DNA of 64,000 nt from Trichodelitschia bisporula (Eukaryota; Ascomycota; Dothideomycetes; Phaeotrichales; Phaeotrichaceae), in assembly GCA_010356995.1 (NCBI GenBank), contig ML996689.1, positions 1,205,228 to 1,269,227 of the forward strand, given 5' to 3'. Under the pieces are notes generated by a model. That model had not been told where the DNA came from, searched no databases, and worked only from the letters and a program-made list of their open reading frames with translations. Positions 21,082 to 31,320 of the stretch are shown here, piece after piece. Position numbers and translations under genes: made by a program. Each line of letters opens with the position of its first letter. Position 1 is the stretch's first letter.

Positions 21082-22487
21082 CTAGTTCTTGCTGAATCGT
21101 CTCTTCAGCCAACTCTTTCTCTTTCCTTCATCACCCATCGACGGCCGCTGGACAGGCTCATACTGTTGCATCCGCTGGCCGCCGGTCATCATGGGAGAGG
21201 GAGCGCCATCTCCACCACCAAGCTTGATAACGTTCCTCCTAGGCGCTTCCTCTTGCCGCATCACAGGTCCATCAACATGAGGCCCACGGCCCTGCCCTTG
21301 CGGAGGAAAGAAGCCAGACTGGTTGTTTCCTGGCATCACCCCCTGCTGCGCAGCATATGTATAGTCGCCCTCCTCCTGAATGCCTCCCTGCGTCGCGTGA
21401 TACCGGTCATCAGCCCTCACGCGCTCCATGCTGCTGTTTTCGCTGCCGGGGTCGCCGGCCCCATTGCTACCGGGCCATGCGTCGCTTCCGGTCGAGCCGC
21501 CAGTATTGACAGTTGCTTGCGAGGCAGTATATCCCGGGTTCGGGTAGACCGCGCCCGGGCCGTATCGCGCGAGCTGAGGGTCCGATTGCTGGCGAGCGGC
21601 ACCTGGGAGGCGCCGCTGCGGGTTGGGGGGTGGACCCGACTCATAATATGAGTCCCGGGGACGGGTGGAGGTCCGCGTGGATTGGTCGTAAGAGCCGACG
21701 CCTAGATATGTTAGCTGTGATCAAGAAGCGGCAATAATCCAGTTCCAGCTATCGTCAACGCGCCCAAATTCCACAGTCAACGCCGCAAAATCCATTGAAG
21801 GACAAATTCAAAGACATCCAAGATGTCAAGAACAACACGATACTGACTACGAAAACGATGCTTAAACAACGCGGACGGATGACGCGACATATCCCGGGAA
21901 TAAAGAAAGGAGGGATCGGGGGACCTACCCCAGTGGGCGGAAGACCGGCGGCTCTGGGCGTCATACTCGTGCGCGTGTTCTATTCCGATCAGCTTTTGCC
22001 AGTATGCATCGCACATGGGCACACTCACGACGCCGGTAGTCGCCATCAATGGCGGCTTCGAACGAGCGAATGGTCTCGAGGGGCCGCTCGTCGCGGCGAC
22101 GAGTCGGATTGGAAGGGTCGGGATTGGCTGGTATGTTAGCTAGGCTATATACGGTGATGGTGTACGTACTGATGATGTTGCCATACATATCAGTATACGT
22201 TCCGGCGCGGAGAGAGCCCATGGTGGACTTTTCCAGAGCAGCCTGGACTAGATGATGGATTAGGGCAGTCTTACGATACGCAAGGCAAACCTACTCGGCT
22301 GGAACTCCGTCATGGCGGCATTGGGATTCGCCTTGCTGGTGGAGCTCATATGCTGCTTCGCCTTTTCATCGTGACTCTCTGCAAGCGACTCCTTGCGCCG
22401 TGCAGAGCCCTTGGTTGACGCAGAGCGATCACTGTGGAAGCTGAAGCCCGACTTTGAGCGCGGGCGACCGCCTCGCTGAGCTTCCAT
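21082..22487 (-). CDS. DUF2406 family protein
   Basis: Five-exon model: 22295-22487, 22170-22247, 22029-22127, 21929-21979, 21082-21701; introns of 47, 42, 49 and 227 nt with GTAGGT/GTACGT/GTGAGT/GTAGGT donors; 346 aa in frame. The N-terminus is Ser/Arg/Lys-rich. The conserved core reads AMTEFQP...ALEKSTMGSL, then GNIITNPDPSNPTRRRDERP, then LETIRSFEAAIDGDY, the pattern of the fungal DUF2406 family (yeast YMR295C/YGR273C relatives). A disordered Pro/Gln/Gly-rich middle follows, then a basic end, KSWLKRRFSKN. Function is unknown. The short fourth exon was chosen because only the acceptor at 21980, close to a CTGAT branch site, restores frame into the last exon. Confidence 0.85.
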
Positions 22488-24682
22488 TGTAGGTGACGTA
22501 GAGGTGAGGTTCGGGGGAACGATATATGAGTTGTGCAGCCGTTAGCCGGCACGGTGAAAAGGGAGTGCAGTCGACGATGGGTTGTGTGCGGCGCGAAAGT
22601 CGTGCGGTGGTCAAAGAAGCCGATCGAATTGTGGCGGGTCGGCAATGCGCACAGGGCGGGGCTGAGGCAGAGACTATGTGCGTGGCAGTGGGGGGTCTGC
22701 GTGGATGAATACAAAGCAGCACAAAGGAGCAGAGTGAGGATGAGATAGGTTGGTGTGCTTGATGGAGAGAAAGATAAGATGTGTGGATGTTCAGTTTGCT
22801 GTGCTGGGAGGGATGGATATGGAAGGGTCGTGGTCGGGGTCACGGAATAATATGTGGAGGGTTGGGTAATGGGGGAGAGAGACGTGAATGGGTAGTGGCC
22901 ACTGCACAGCCTTCTCTAGCCTGGTCTTTTGATTTGCTTGGTCGAGCTACCTACAGCTCTTCTTCCTTCTCAACCGTCTTAGCTTTACGAGTATTGATGG
23001 GCGGAGAACTCTCCAGCCGGATGTTCAAAGACCCTCTATTCACATCTCATCCCCTCCACACACACAAGCGTGACGAGGCGAGGCGGGGCCGGAAGGTCAT
23101 CCTAGCCCGGGAATTTAGCAAATGAATCGTCGAGCCTACGTAGTGATGCATACATTTCGATACCCGCTGCAGCGCCGATGAGGCCAATCAGGGCGCCACC
23201 GGGAACTCGTTGCCTCTTGTTGAGTGCGTTGGGCGATCTGTTTACAAAGGCCTCACACTTTTCACCGACGGGAGTTGACACGCTTTTTTCACGGGTTGAC
23301 GTCTAATGTCTTAAAGCCCAGCTTCTCCCCGCCCTTCCCCATAAGCCAAAGAGCAAGCCAAATCTCCCCCACAAAGCCATCCCACACGGACGCGCAAGAA
23401 AAAGCGGGGGGGGAGGGGAAAAGACAGACGACAAAAGACCTCAAACCGAGCCGTTGCAGCACCAGGAACCATCAAGATCAATTTCTATCCTGCTCGACGC
23501 ACCAACCTACTCTTCATCCTTCCATGGGGCGATAAAATCCTGCTTTTCAGAGTTCTGACCACCAAGCTGCAAACTACGGAGTAGGTAAAGAACAGCCCAC
23601 GACTCGCAAGTTTGTATGCCACACCGTTGTGTCTATCTCTCTCTATTTCGCCAACCAGCCAGTCATCCCACCATCTTCCCAGTTCCAAACTAAATATCAG
23701 CTCAGTTCCTCCGCGTCCCTTTCGCCGCACCATATGTTCTTATCGCAACCGAGACGAACATCGGCCCCGCAAAGGCTCGGGATGATCAACCTTTGGTGCT
23801 TGGTAGTCCCTTAGTTAGACCCCTTGAGGCCAGATATGTTTAACCTTTCCCCTTCTTCGTTCTCTCCCATGGAAATCCCCATAATCCGTAGGGATGTACA
23901 GCAATCCACTATGCCCATCATCAAATCGAAACACCTTCCCAACTCCGCCAGGCCGTCCAGAGTGGCTGGCAGGGCTGTGCAAGCCAGCCCCACCCCGCCT
24001 CCCCCCGGCTTCCCGGCCATTGCGCCACCCAGCCAGTCAGGTCAGCCACCGATGCAACGTGAGGGACGTGTCTCACTCTGCGACGCGTCTCATCCGAACG
24101 TGCCGGAAGGATAAGGTTAACGGCGAGAAAATGCCCCGCATCGCGAGTTGGACAGCCTTATCTCGTTATCATAAATGCAAAGTTGAACGTCCGGACCGTT
24201 GAATTCCCTTTGTCCGCTTGTACGCCGTAAACTGTCCGGCCCCCGCGGCCCGCTCAATGCCGCAATTCACATGTTCTTCTCATCATGGGGCCTTGTGCCC
24301 CAGACCCACTGTGCTATGGCCGCAGCAACACGTACGGTACCGGCACAGACAACACAGCAGTATCCGGCGTGCTAGTATCAAACTCCCCCGTTTCACCACC
24401 CCTAAAGCTCCACCCAGTCACACCACTTTATCCGCCAGGCTCTAGGAATCGGCAGCAAATCCTTCCACGGGGAACAAGTCATACCCGTTAGAACCCCCAA
24501 GCCCGTCTAATATGCACATCGGCCAAGTCTCCAAGCCACCCTCCCCCAATACCCCAAGACCTTGTGCACATCATATAGACAAGCCGAATCCCACCGGTGC
24601 GATATACACTTCCAGAACCCTTCTTCTTCCGCTCGGAAATCGTCCTTCCGGCCGCGCCCAGCCTATTCCGCGCCTTACATCA
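22488..24682. other. Large intergenic region
   Basis: Nearly 2.2 kb between the DUF2406 gene start and the SDR gene 3' end. I read both strands and found only short frames without conserved content. It must hold the DUF2406 promoter. No repeat structure was obvious. Confidence 0.5.
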
Positions 24683-25892
24683 TCATCCGCTCGCCTTCTT
24701 ACTCATCACCGCCGCCGCGTCAACCCCACTCCACGCCCTCACTACGCGTTGAACCCCTGCCGGCAGCGCTGGCACTAGCGGTACGAAGCGCGTGTACACC
24801 GGACGGCAGATGTCACCGCTGCGGCCCGCATCGACTAGATCGACGATCTCGCGCGCGAGCTCTACGGGCGGGACGACGGGGGCTAGAAACGCGGATGGCG
24901 TCGTGAGGCCTGCGAAGAGACCTGTGTCGAGCTGGCCTGGAGCTACCAGTATGGTTTTGATATTCCGAGCATTGGGATGGGTGGAGTAGGCGAGCTCGGC
25001 GCGAAGGGACGCGTGTAGCGCAAGAAGGCCGGCTTTCGCGGATGTGTACGATGCTGCATTGTGGGTCAGGGGGCTGTGTTGTGGGTTTGGTTTAAGGCGG
25101 GGCTTACAGAGGTTTGCGCAGCCCAGATAGCCGAGAACGCTAGCAACGGTCACAACGGTACCGTGGCCCTGGGTAAGCATGTCGGGGAGGAAGGTATGGA
25201 TGGTGTGGAAGTGGGACAGTAAGTTGACGCGAATGCTTCTATGGTCCGGTTAGCGGTTGACTTGAAGTTTTGAAGAGCCGTACTTCTCCGCTTCGGCTGA
25301 CGTCTGCTCGAGAAGCGACTTTCGGTGGACGATGGCTGCGTTATTGATGAGGATGGTCGGTATTCCGAGCTGAGTATGTCAGTTCACGATGCTCATTGAA
25401 GCTCAACGGCAGGTAGTGAGATTCATCGTTGCATACGTCAGCTCTGATCCTCTCCGCCGCCTTTTTCACACTCCCTGCATCCCCGATATCGCACTCGTAG
25501 AACGCCAACCCCATAGCATCCTTCTCCTCCACCTTCTTGACATCCAAAACTGCCACCGCCGCGCCTCTCATTGCGTAGAAATCGGCTACCAGCCGTCCTA
25601 GCCCGCTGGAACCTCCCGTAATCACGATCACCTCGTCGGAGAGATCGACATCGCGAGCAACGCCGTACGCGACGCGGTTATTGATCGCCGAAAATACGGA
25701 CAGGAGCGTGAGGAGCGCGGCGTACGCGACGCTCAACGTGAAGGAGAAGTCGGAATATGGCACAGCGACTGCGCGGAGGGAGAGAGGCACCATCCATGCC
25801 ACAAAGGGGTGGAAGATGGTTTTGCACGCGGCGACGAGGACGATGTCGACTGTGAGGGCGCCGTGCCAGGCGGATTTGCTGGTGGTAGGCAT
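24683..25892 (-). CDS. Membrane-anchored short-chain dehydrogenase/reductase (SDR16C/RDH-like)
   Basis: Model: exons 25437-25892, 25284-25369, 25108-25238, 24683-25053; introns of 67, 45 and 54 nt; 347 aa in frame. Two hydrophobic segments within residues 12-70 anchor it to a membrane, probably ER or lipid droplet. The Rossmann fold has ITGGSSGLG (TGxxxGxG, about residue 92), a CDIGD acidic pocket and NNAA in exon 2. Exon 3 carries VTVASVLGY with the catalytic Ser. The catalytic Tyr and Lys sit in SYTSAK, reassembled across the third intron, which supports that junction. Layout and length resemble retinol dehydrogenase 10/DHRS3-type enzymes. The substrate is not evident; fungal members are often named by similarity only. 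Confidence 0.9.
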
Positions 25893-26375
25893 ACTGCGGA
25901 GGTCCCTAGATGCTCACTGGGAGCTGCGCGTGAGGGGAAGTGCGGAATAGGAGCATCTGTGATATGTTTCCCGCACTACTGCGACCACTGGCTAGTTATA
26001 TTCGCCTGCACGCGTCGTCCGACTATTTAGGGTGGTGTTGAGCGGCGCTTAAACAGATCTGCAAAGTGATTGGCGCTGTGCATTGGCCAGTGAGAGATGA
26101 GATGTTATGTCTCGGTTATTGGTTGTTCCATTCCGGTAGGCTAGACCCTTTTTGGAAGCATGGCAGCAATGGTGCTCGTTCGAAACATCTCCGCCCGCCG
26201 CACTACTCTCTCGTCTCAAACTATCTGAGGTAGAGAATACACGTTTAGCTTGATCCCCACGTCTTGTCTCGTGCTGCTGTCTCTTCCACTTTCAGCTTGA
26301 ACCTCTATTCATCATTTGACACTCTCAATACCAGCTTTCACCACCCAAAGCTGTCCGAACGCATCATCCCTCACC
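25893..26375. promoter_or_regulatory. Divergent promoter region
   Basis: This 483-bp spacer separates the SDR gene (minus) from the gene at 26376 (plus), so both promoters must lie here. No clear TATA box was seen. A pyrimidine/CT-rich leader precedes the ATG at 26376. Confidence 0.5.
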
Positions 26376-28025
26376 ATGGCGCGCATTCGCAGTCCTTCAC
26401 CCGACCTCTCGCGACATTCGGGCTCTCCGCCGCCTCCACAGTCCAAGCGGGACAAGCGACGGACCATGTTGTCCGATAAACTGAACGATATGATCGCCTC
26501 GTTCAACGCGAACCTGCGCCCGCACTACGAGGCGCAAGTGGGCGCGCTGCAGGTTGACATCAACCTGATCCTTCGCGCCGACCCCTACCAGAACAAGCCG
26601 CTCGAGGACGACCCGGCCGAGATCCAGAACTTGATCATGAGCACCGTGGGCAATAAGGCGCCTGGTGATCAGGTTGGCGAGCAGGACTTTCAGGCCGATG
26701 CGGGGAAGCTGTACACGGGCTTTGTCCACGACGTGAATAATGCGCAGGAGGAAAGAGACATCAATTTGACACTTCTCGCGGTGAGTCTACCCGGCTGTGG
26801 GTTGGACCGTTGCTGATCTTCTTAGACGAAGCACCAAAATGCCCTCGCTGAGCTCGACCAGCGATACCAATTCCAGGTCCACCTTGCTCACCAAGAGCAC
26901 CGCCTCCTTGCGAACACGATCCGCGAACGTCTCCTCCACCAAGTTAGCCAAAAGAAAGCTCGCCTCTTGAAGGAAAAAGAGCAGCTAGATATCGGCGACA
27001 GCAACGCCTTCCTCCTCCACCCGAACCAGTTCAGCATCACAAACCCTGCCTCTCCAGGCGGAGGCCACAAGCGCGCAACGCGCAACACAGGCAAGCGCGG
27101 CGCAGACATGGACGAGAGCATGGCACAAGAAAACAAGCGGCGCCGCAAAGCGCTTTTCGAAGAAATCGAGGGCCAGTCCCCGGCACCGGGCAACTCCCGC
27201 GGCGGCGACAGCTCGCCGTTCCGCAGCGAGAAGGCGAAGAACGCGTATCACCAATACGAGGCGCCGGCATATTCTATCGACCGGCTATTCACGGAGCGCG
27301 AGCTTGCAATGACGATGAACCTGGCAGCCATTGCCACGACGAACTTCCTAGTCAAACAGAACTCAGGCCAACCGGATACAAATGGGGCATCAAACGGACA
27401 AGCCGACACCGAAGAAGCAGCCTCCGGGTCCAACACGGCCGCCGACGGAGATGAAGAAGACGTCCCGCCCCCCGCAGCCCCGGAAATGGAACGCACCGTC
27501 AGCCAATCCTACCACGCGACGCGGGGTGCAACGCGCAACGCCCTCACAGACCTAGCCGCCGCCGCAACCCGCGACCTCCCCTTCTCCTCCGTTGTGCCAA
27601 CCTACATCCCCGCCGTCATCGGCAGCAAAGCCAACAGTGCCCCCGTCACCGCAGCCCCGCTGAGTCAAGCCGAAATCGAGCAGGATCTCGCTATCATGGG
27701 GCGTGACACGCGCGGCGCAGACGAGTATAATGACCGTTTGCTCCGCCATGCTGTGGCACCGCATCCGCCGAGCGAGTATTCGTACCAGGCGCCGGCGCTG
27801 CTGCTCCCGAGTGGTGAGCAGGAGTTGTTTGGGCTGCATGCTGGCCTTGCCGGAGGCGTGGCGATGAGTGCACAGAGTAGTGCGCAGGGTCACGGGAATG
27901 AGGCGGGGGTGCCGATGAGTAGGCAGGGGAGTGCGAGGGGAGGGTTGGCGAAGCAGAGTAGTTTTACTGGGGCGGGGGGGTTGTTGGGGGTTGGTGAGGG
28001 GGGAAGGAGGAGGGGTGGAAGGTAG
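26376..28025 (+). CDS. Conserved-looking nuclear coiled-coil protein, unrecognised
   Basis: Model: exons 26376-26780 and 26826-28025 with a 45-nt intron (GTGAGT donor, GCTGATC branch site, TTAG acceptor); 534 aa. The N-terminal 200 residues are well-behaved and helical (DKLNDMIASFNANLRPHYEA, then KHQNALAELDQRYQFQVHLA, then RERLLHQVSQKKARLLKEKE), suggesting a coiled coil across the intron. Next comes a basic segment that looks like a nuclear localisation signal (KRATRNTGKRG, ENKRRRKALFEE) and a short conserved-looking block (AYSIDRLFTERELAMTMNLA). The last third is low-complexity, ending Gly/Arg-rich. I cannot place it in a named complex; a chromatin or transcription role is only a guess. It is read divergently from the SDR gene. 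Confidence 0.75.
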
Positions 28026-28189
28026 AGGGATGGAAGGTGGGCGAGGGAAGGTTGAGGGGCGGAGGGTGGAAGGGTGGAGGGGTGGAAGGTAGAGGGGAGG
28101 AGCTTTGCTGAGTAGGGGGGTTGAGGAAGTTGAATTCTATTGCGATGCTGGAGATCGCGACTGCACGGTTGGCGGCATAGACCTCGTTA

Positions 28190-28521
28190 CTTACTTCTAC
28201 GGAGCAAAGGAAGGCGCATTGGGTTGCGGAGGGCTATGGGAAGGTATGGTTCGCTCTTTTCCCATAAGCTTGCTCGATGTTTATCGCAGACTTGTCTTCT
28301 CACTAAATGTGTACTGCCCCACAGCCACATATCGTGCCACTCTGTCGACCAAATCCCGTAACCTTATCGTGGAACTCGCTCTACGATTCCTAGCCATGCC
28401 CAGGAAGATCATTTACTGTCCGTGGTGTCACCACGAAGGCCACTGCATTATCACCCACAATTGGATACCACTGGCGACCGCGGAGCAGATAGACCGAGCC
28501 CTTCGGCGCCACGCAAACTGA
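28190..28521 (+). pseudogene. 5' module of the membrane-protein family, with small Cys/His ORF
   Basis: This stretch is the counterpart of 12790-13066 (minus). Both share a TACTTCTACG...AAGGAAGGCGCAT block, the GGAGGGCTATGG block, the TATA-like CCATAAG with CTTGCTCGATG leader at about 28262-28279, and a downstream segment containing GTCCGTGGTGT. A 41-codon frame at 28396-28521 (MPRKIIYCPWCHHEGHC...) has zinc-ligand-like spacing. The matching part of locus A is shifted by indels, so it is unclear whether the peptide is made. I treat the segment as the first part of the gene copy that continues at 28932. Confidence 0.42.
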
Positions 28522-28714
28522 ATCACTTAACGCCTCCAACACCACATCCTGTGATATAAGTATGGGTAGGGACAGATCACGTGATGGAGTCTAGGGTACG
28601 GACAGCAGTATGGTGTCATGCCATGCATTATGCGAGGGCAGGAGTGACCGTGGAGAATATATCGTATTTAAGAGTTTGCTTGCTTCTGTCTTTTCCTCTT
28701 CATTACAACACAGA

Positions 28715-28790
28715 ATCATCAACATCATCATCAGCATCATCGTCAACATCATCATCATCGTCGTCAACACCACCATCATCAACACAGAAT
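28715..28790 (+). repeat. ATC/CAT trinucleotide tract
   Basis: Imperfect (ATC)n/(CAT)n run upstream of the 28932 frame. It is open in several frames as Ser, Ile or His runs and has no independent coding support. Confidence 0.7.
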
Positions 28791-28931
28791 CAAGACCACA
28801 GCAGATTGTTTTTCTCACACCTTCCAGGTGTCGTTTTGCTTGCTCTGCTTTGCTTGCTAGCTTGCTTTGAGAGTCATACTCTCACCATCCTGCACCTTGA
28901 GGAGGACTCCAATACCACATACCACATTCCC

Positions 28932-29325
28932 ATGTGGTTCAGGGCGCAGTTAGCCTTTGCTATGGCTGATCCTATAGCCGATGACGAGCTCCTAACTACC
29001 GTCCCAAACGCGTGGAATAACGGGTTTGTGTGGGCCATCGCTCTGAAAACGAGGCACGGCTGACGTCGCTTAGTTTGGTCGGGAAATCCAAGCTTACGGT
29101 CACGGCATTTGCGCGGCACTGGGTGCGACCACAGCAGCCTTGTCCCCAGACCATGTGACCGCGCACGTCGTTCGCGGAGCTCTGGCTCCAGAGTTCCTGC
29201 CGTCCTCACAGGTATCACCGTACAAGCCGTGGATATGAACGTTGAACCCCCCAATGAGAATGGAGAGACGAAAAACACCATGGTAAGGCACTTATCTTCC
29301 TTATCGTACCCTACTAAGCCCTCAG
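28932..29325 (+). pseudogene. Truncated copy of the membrane-protein family, locus B1
   Basis: Exon 28932-29027 (MWFRAQLAFAMADPI...) joins across a 46-nt intron (29028-29073, GTGTGG donor, GCTGACG branch site, CTTAG acceptor) to a frame reading FGREIQAYGHGICAALG and ending at a TGA, 29236-29238. That would give an 86-aa peptide. The intron is the same length as, and clearly similar to, the one at 12560-12605 in locus A. The exon matches locus A at AQLAF and at the end (WNNGF against WHDGL). A second family intron follows at 29283-29325 (GTAAGG donor, CTACTAAG branch site, CTCAG acceptor), but the membrane exon expected after it is missing; the TATA box of the next copy follows instead. A short functional protein cannot be excluded. 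Confidence 0.48.
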
Positions 29326-29333
29326 AACGCCGC

Positions 29334-29339
29334 TATATA
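29334..29339 (+). promoter_or_regulatory. TATA box and CTTGCTCGATG leader, locus B2
   Basis: CTATATACGCTTGCTCGATG starts the copy. The ATG at 29392 lies about 55 nt downstream, with a CT/CA-rich leader between. The motif begins nine bases after the 3' splice site of copy B1. Confidence 0.55.
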
Positions 29340-29391
29340 CGCTTGCTCGATGTTTGATACACACTCTTCTTCTCTCACAACCACACATCCT

Positions 29392-30078
29392 ATGTATCAA
29401 GTCTCTCTTCACTTTAAGTCACTCTTTACTTCCTCTGCCATATCCTCCTCGGCCAGGTCCTCCTGTGTACTAAGTCACTCTTCACTTCCTCCGCCATCTC
29501 TTCCTCCGCCAGGTCCTCCTCCGCCATGCCCTCCACCCTCCATGAGACCACAACCCCGACCCCCATGGGATGGGCGAGGAAATTTTTCCTTGTAAGGCAC
29601 TTCTCTTCTTTGCTGTGCCCTAGTAAGCCCTCACAGCGATGGCACCCGCGATTGTATCAACGGTCTGAGCTTTGCCGCATCCCTTTTCCTCTATGGATGT
29701 GCTCTATTTGCCGAGGAGAACGATGAGCCGTCCTACCTCGACCCAGCGTGCCTGTCAATGCTGGTAGGCCTGATCTTACAAGCATACGGAGCTTTCATCA
29801 TTGCGTTGTCGCTTTGCAATGCTAGGCTGGGCGAGGCGTAGACAAAATGGGCATGGCTGTGTCTCATCATAAATGCCGTGCTTATGTCCTGGGGCCTGCC
29901 ACTGTACAAGAGATTCCCCAGTGCGGCTTCAACGACCTCCGCCATATGTGGCACCTTCCAGATGCACATCACCGCCCTCGTCTTTAATGCCTCTATGAAG
30001 ACGCGGAGCTGGCAACAAAACCTCGCTAACCCGGATCGCTACGCCACTCATGTCAGCGATCTATCGGTTGAGGATTGA
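29392..30078 (+). pseudogene. Four-TM membrane-protein family, locus B2, one in-frame stop
   Basis: Exon 29392-29591, 45-nt intron 29592-29636 (GTAAGG donor, CACAG acceptor), then exon 29637-30078. The N-terminus is Pro-rich (LPPPSLPPPGPPPPCPPP). After the intron four hydrophobic segments follow: INGLSFAASLFLYGCALF, LSMLVGLILQAYGAFIIALS, WAWLCLIINAVLMSWGLPLY and AASTTSAICGTFQMHITALV. The tail is polar (NLANPDRYATHVSDLSVED). One TAG (29839-29841) interrupts the frame between TM2 and TM3. The same part of locus A also has a stop, at a different place. This is the best-preserved family copy. TAG could have arisen from CAG by a C-to-T change. An alternative splice around the stop would remove TM3, so I favour a pseudogene. 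Confidence 0.55.
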
Positions 30079-30171
30079 TGTGGGTGCGCGGGTGATGTGG
30101 GAGCGTGGTTGATGTGGGTGCGTGGTTGATGTGAGTTCGTGGTTGATGTGGGTGCGTGGGTGATGTGGGCG
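30073..30171. repeat. ~17-18-bp minisatellite
   Basis: About five direct copies of a TTGATGTGGGTGCGTGG-like unit lie just after the B2 stop codon, in the convergent spacer before VMA21. Nothing else is evident up to 30461. Confidence 0.75.
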
Positions 30172-30461
30172 GATATTGTGTTGTATGTGTTGTGTGTTCT
30201 GCTAGAGTAAAATGTGATGAATCGATGCTCAAAGCTGGGGGGGCAGAAGACTATGTTCGATGACTGACTTGTTTCGACGGAAACGAATGAGGGACTCGCT
30301 ACTCCAGATACCGGCGCCAAGCCCAAACAGAACGACTGACTCCTACTGTACAACAGGGCCGTCCTTTCCGGACATATCCGCATCAACAGCTGAGTGTCGC
30401 AGGAACACCCCAAAACTAGACACCAGCCCACCCACCCCTAATGTCCCCAAAAACCCGATAC

Positions 30462-30877
30462 CTACTCCGCCTTTTTCGCTTTCGCCTCCTCCTCCAACCG
30501 CTCCGACTGGTCCTCCCGCATCGCCACAACAACATACGCAATCAGCACCACATTCGCCATCATAGCCGCAAAACCACCAGCGTACGACGAGTTTCCTAAC
30601 CCAGTTAGAACCTTCACTCTAGTAATCCAGGCCAGTGCAAACCATTAAATAACGAATTCAGCGTGAAAAAGTACGACCCAATGGGCAACGTGACCATCGC
30701 AAATGTGAAGCTGAGCAACTTGACAATAACATTTCTTCACAGCGTTAGCATACTGGGTATTCTGTCCACGGAGAACACGTACGCAGGCACTGCAGGCCGG
30801 ATGTCGGACACTGTCTCCGCGGGCGCGGGAGCTTTCTCAGTACTCAGCGCACTGGCGGGCGTGCGGCGCGTGGCCAT
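30462..30877 (-). CDS. VMA21: Vacuolar ATPase assembly integral membrane protein Vma21
   Basis: Model: exons 30783-30877, 30643-30734, 30462-30595; introns of 48 nt (30735-30782, GTACGT donor, GCTAAC branch site, AAG acceptor) and 47 nt (30596-30642, TTCTAAC branch site, TTAG acceptor); 106 aa. It is an ER chaperone for assembly of the V0 sector of the V-ATPase. The polar N-terminus (MATRRTPASAL) leads to IRPAVPANVIVKLLSFTFAM across the first junction. TM1 continues to LPIGSYFFTLNSLFNG, and TM2 is in GGFAAMMANVVLIAYVVVAM, followed by REDQSERLEEEAKAKKAE. Two TM helices, the loop and the length all fit fungal Vma21. The family pattern is continuous across both junctions, which confirms them. 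Confidence 0.94.
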
Positions 30878-31320
30878 TGTTGCCTTGAAAGTAGTGAAAG
30901 AGGGAGTCTCGGTATCTGGCAGGTATCCGGTTTTTGTTTTACGTATTTGTACTAGCCGTCCAGGTGCAGAGGAGCAAATAGGAAAGACGGGCTGGTGGAT
31001 GGGGCGAAGTGAGGTTGAAACGAGGGGATGTACAAGGTGATGATGTGGCCAGAGTATTATTTTATCACGGACGATATGACAGGAAATTGTTGATTTAACT
31101 ACCGATGCAATGTTGCGATGCTTCACTGCCTGGATGATGCGGCGCATGCTCGCCAAGATGTGAGGTTGGAATAAAGCTGTGTGGGCCCCTGTCTCGTGTC
31201 ACGTGGGAGCGCGGCGTATCGCGCGTTGGCCAGCATAGGGCTAATTTTGCAGGCGCGCCAATATTCAACACCAGACAATACCACTTGGGGCAACATCAAG
31301 ACAATCACAAACGCGCAAAA
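30878..31320. promoter_or_regulatory. Divergent promoter VMA21/FUN30
   Basis: This 443-bp spacer contains both promoters. The sequence around 31230-31320 is A/C-rich and TATA-less. A good start context (GCAAAAATGG) marks the ATG at 31321. Confidence 0.5.

Noticed and set aside
21954-22028. 75-nt version of the third intron of the DUF2406 gene with acceptor at 21954
   Set aside because: It leaves the wrong phase for the last exon. The acceptor at 21980, just after a CTGAT branch site, gives the right phase.
28581-29027. Long upstream extension of the 28932 frame with poly-Ser and a hydrophobic stretch
   Set aside because: The Ser run is the ATC/CAT microsatellite read in one frame, and the matching region of locus A shows no such extension. 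The ATG at 28932 is kept.
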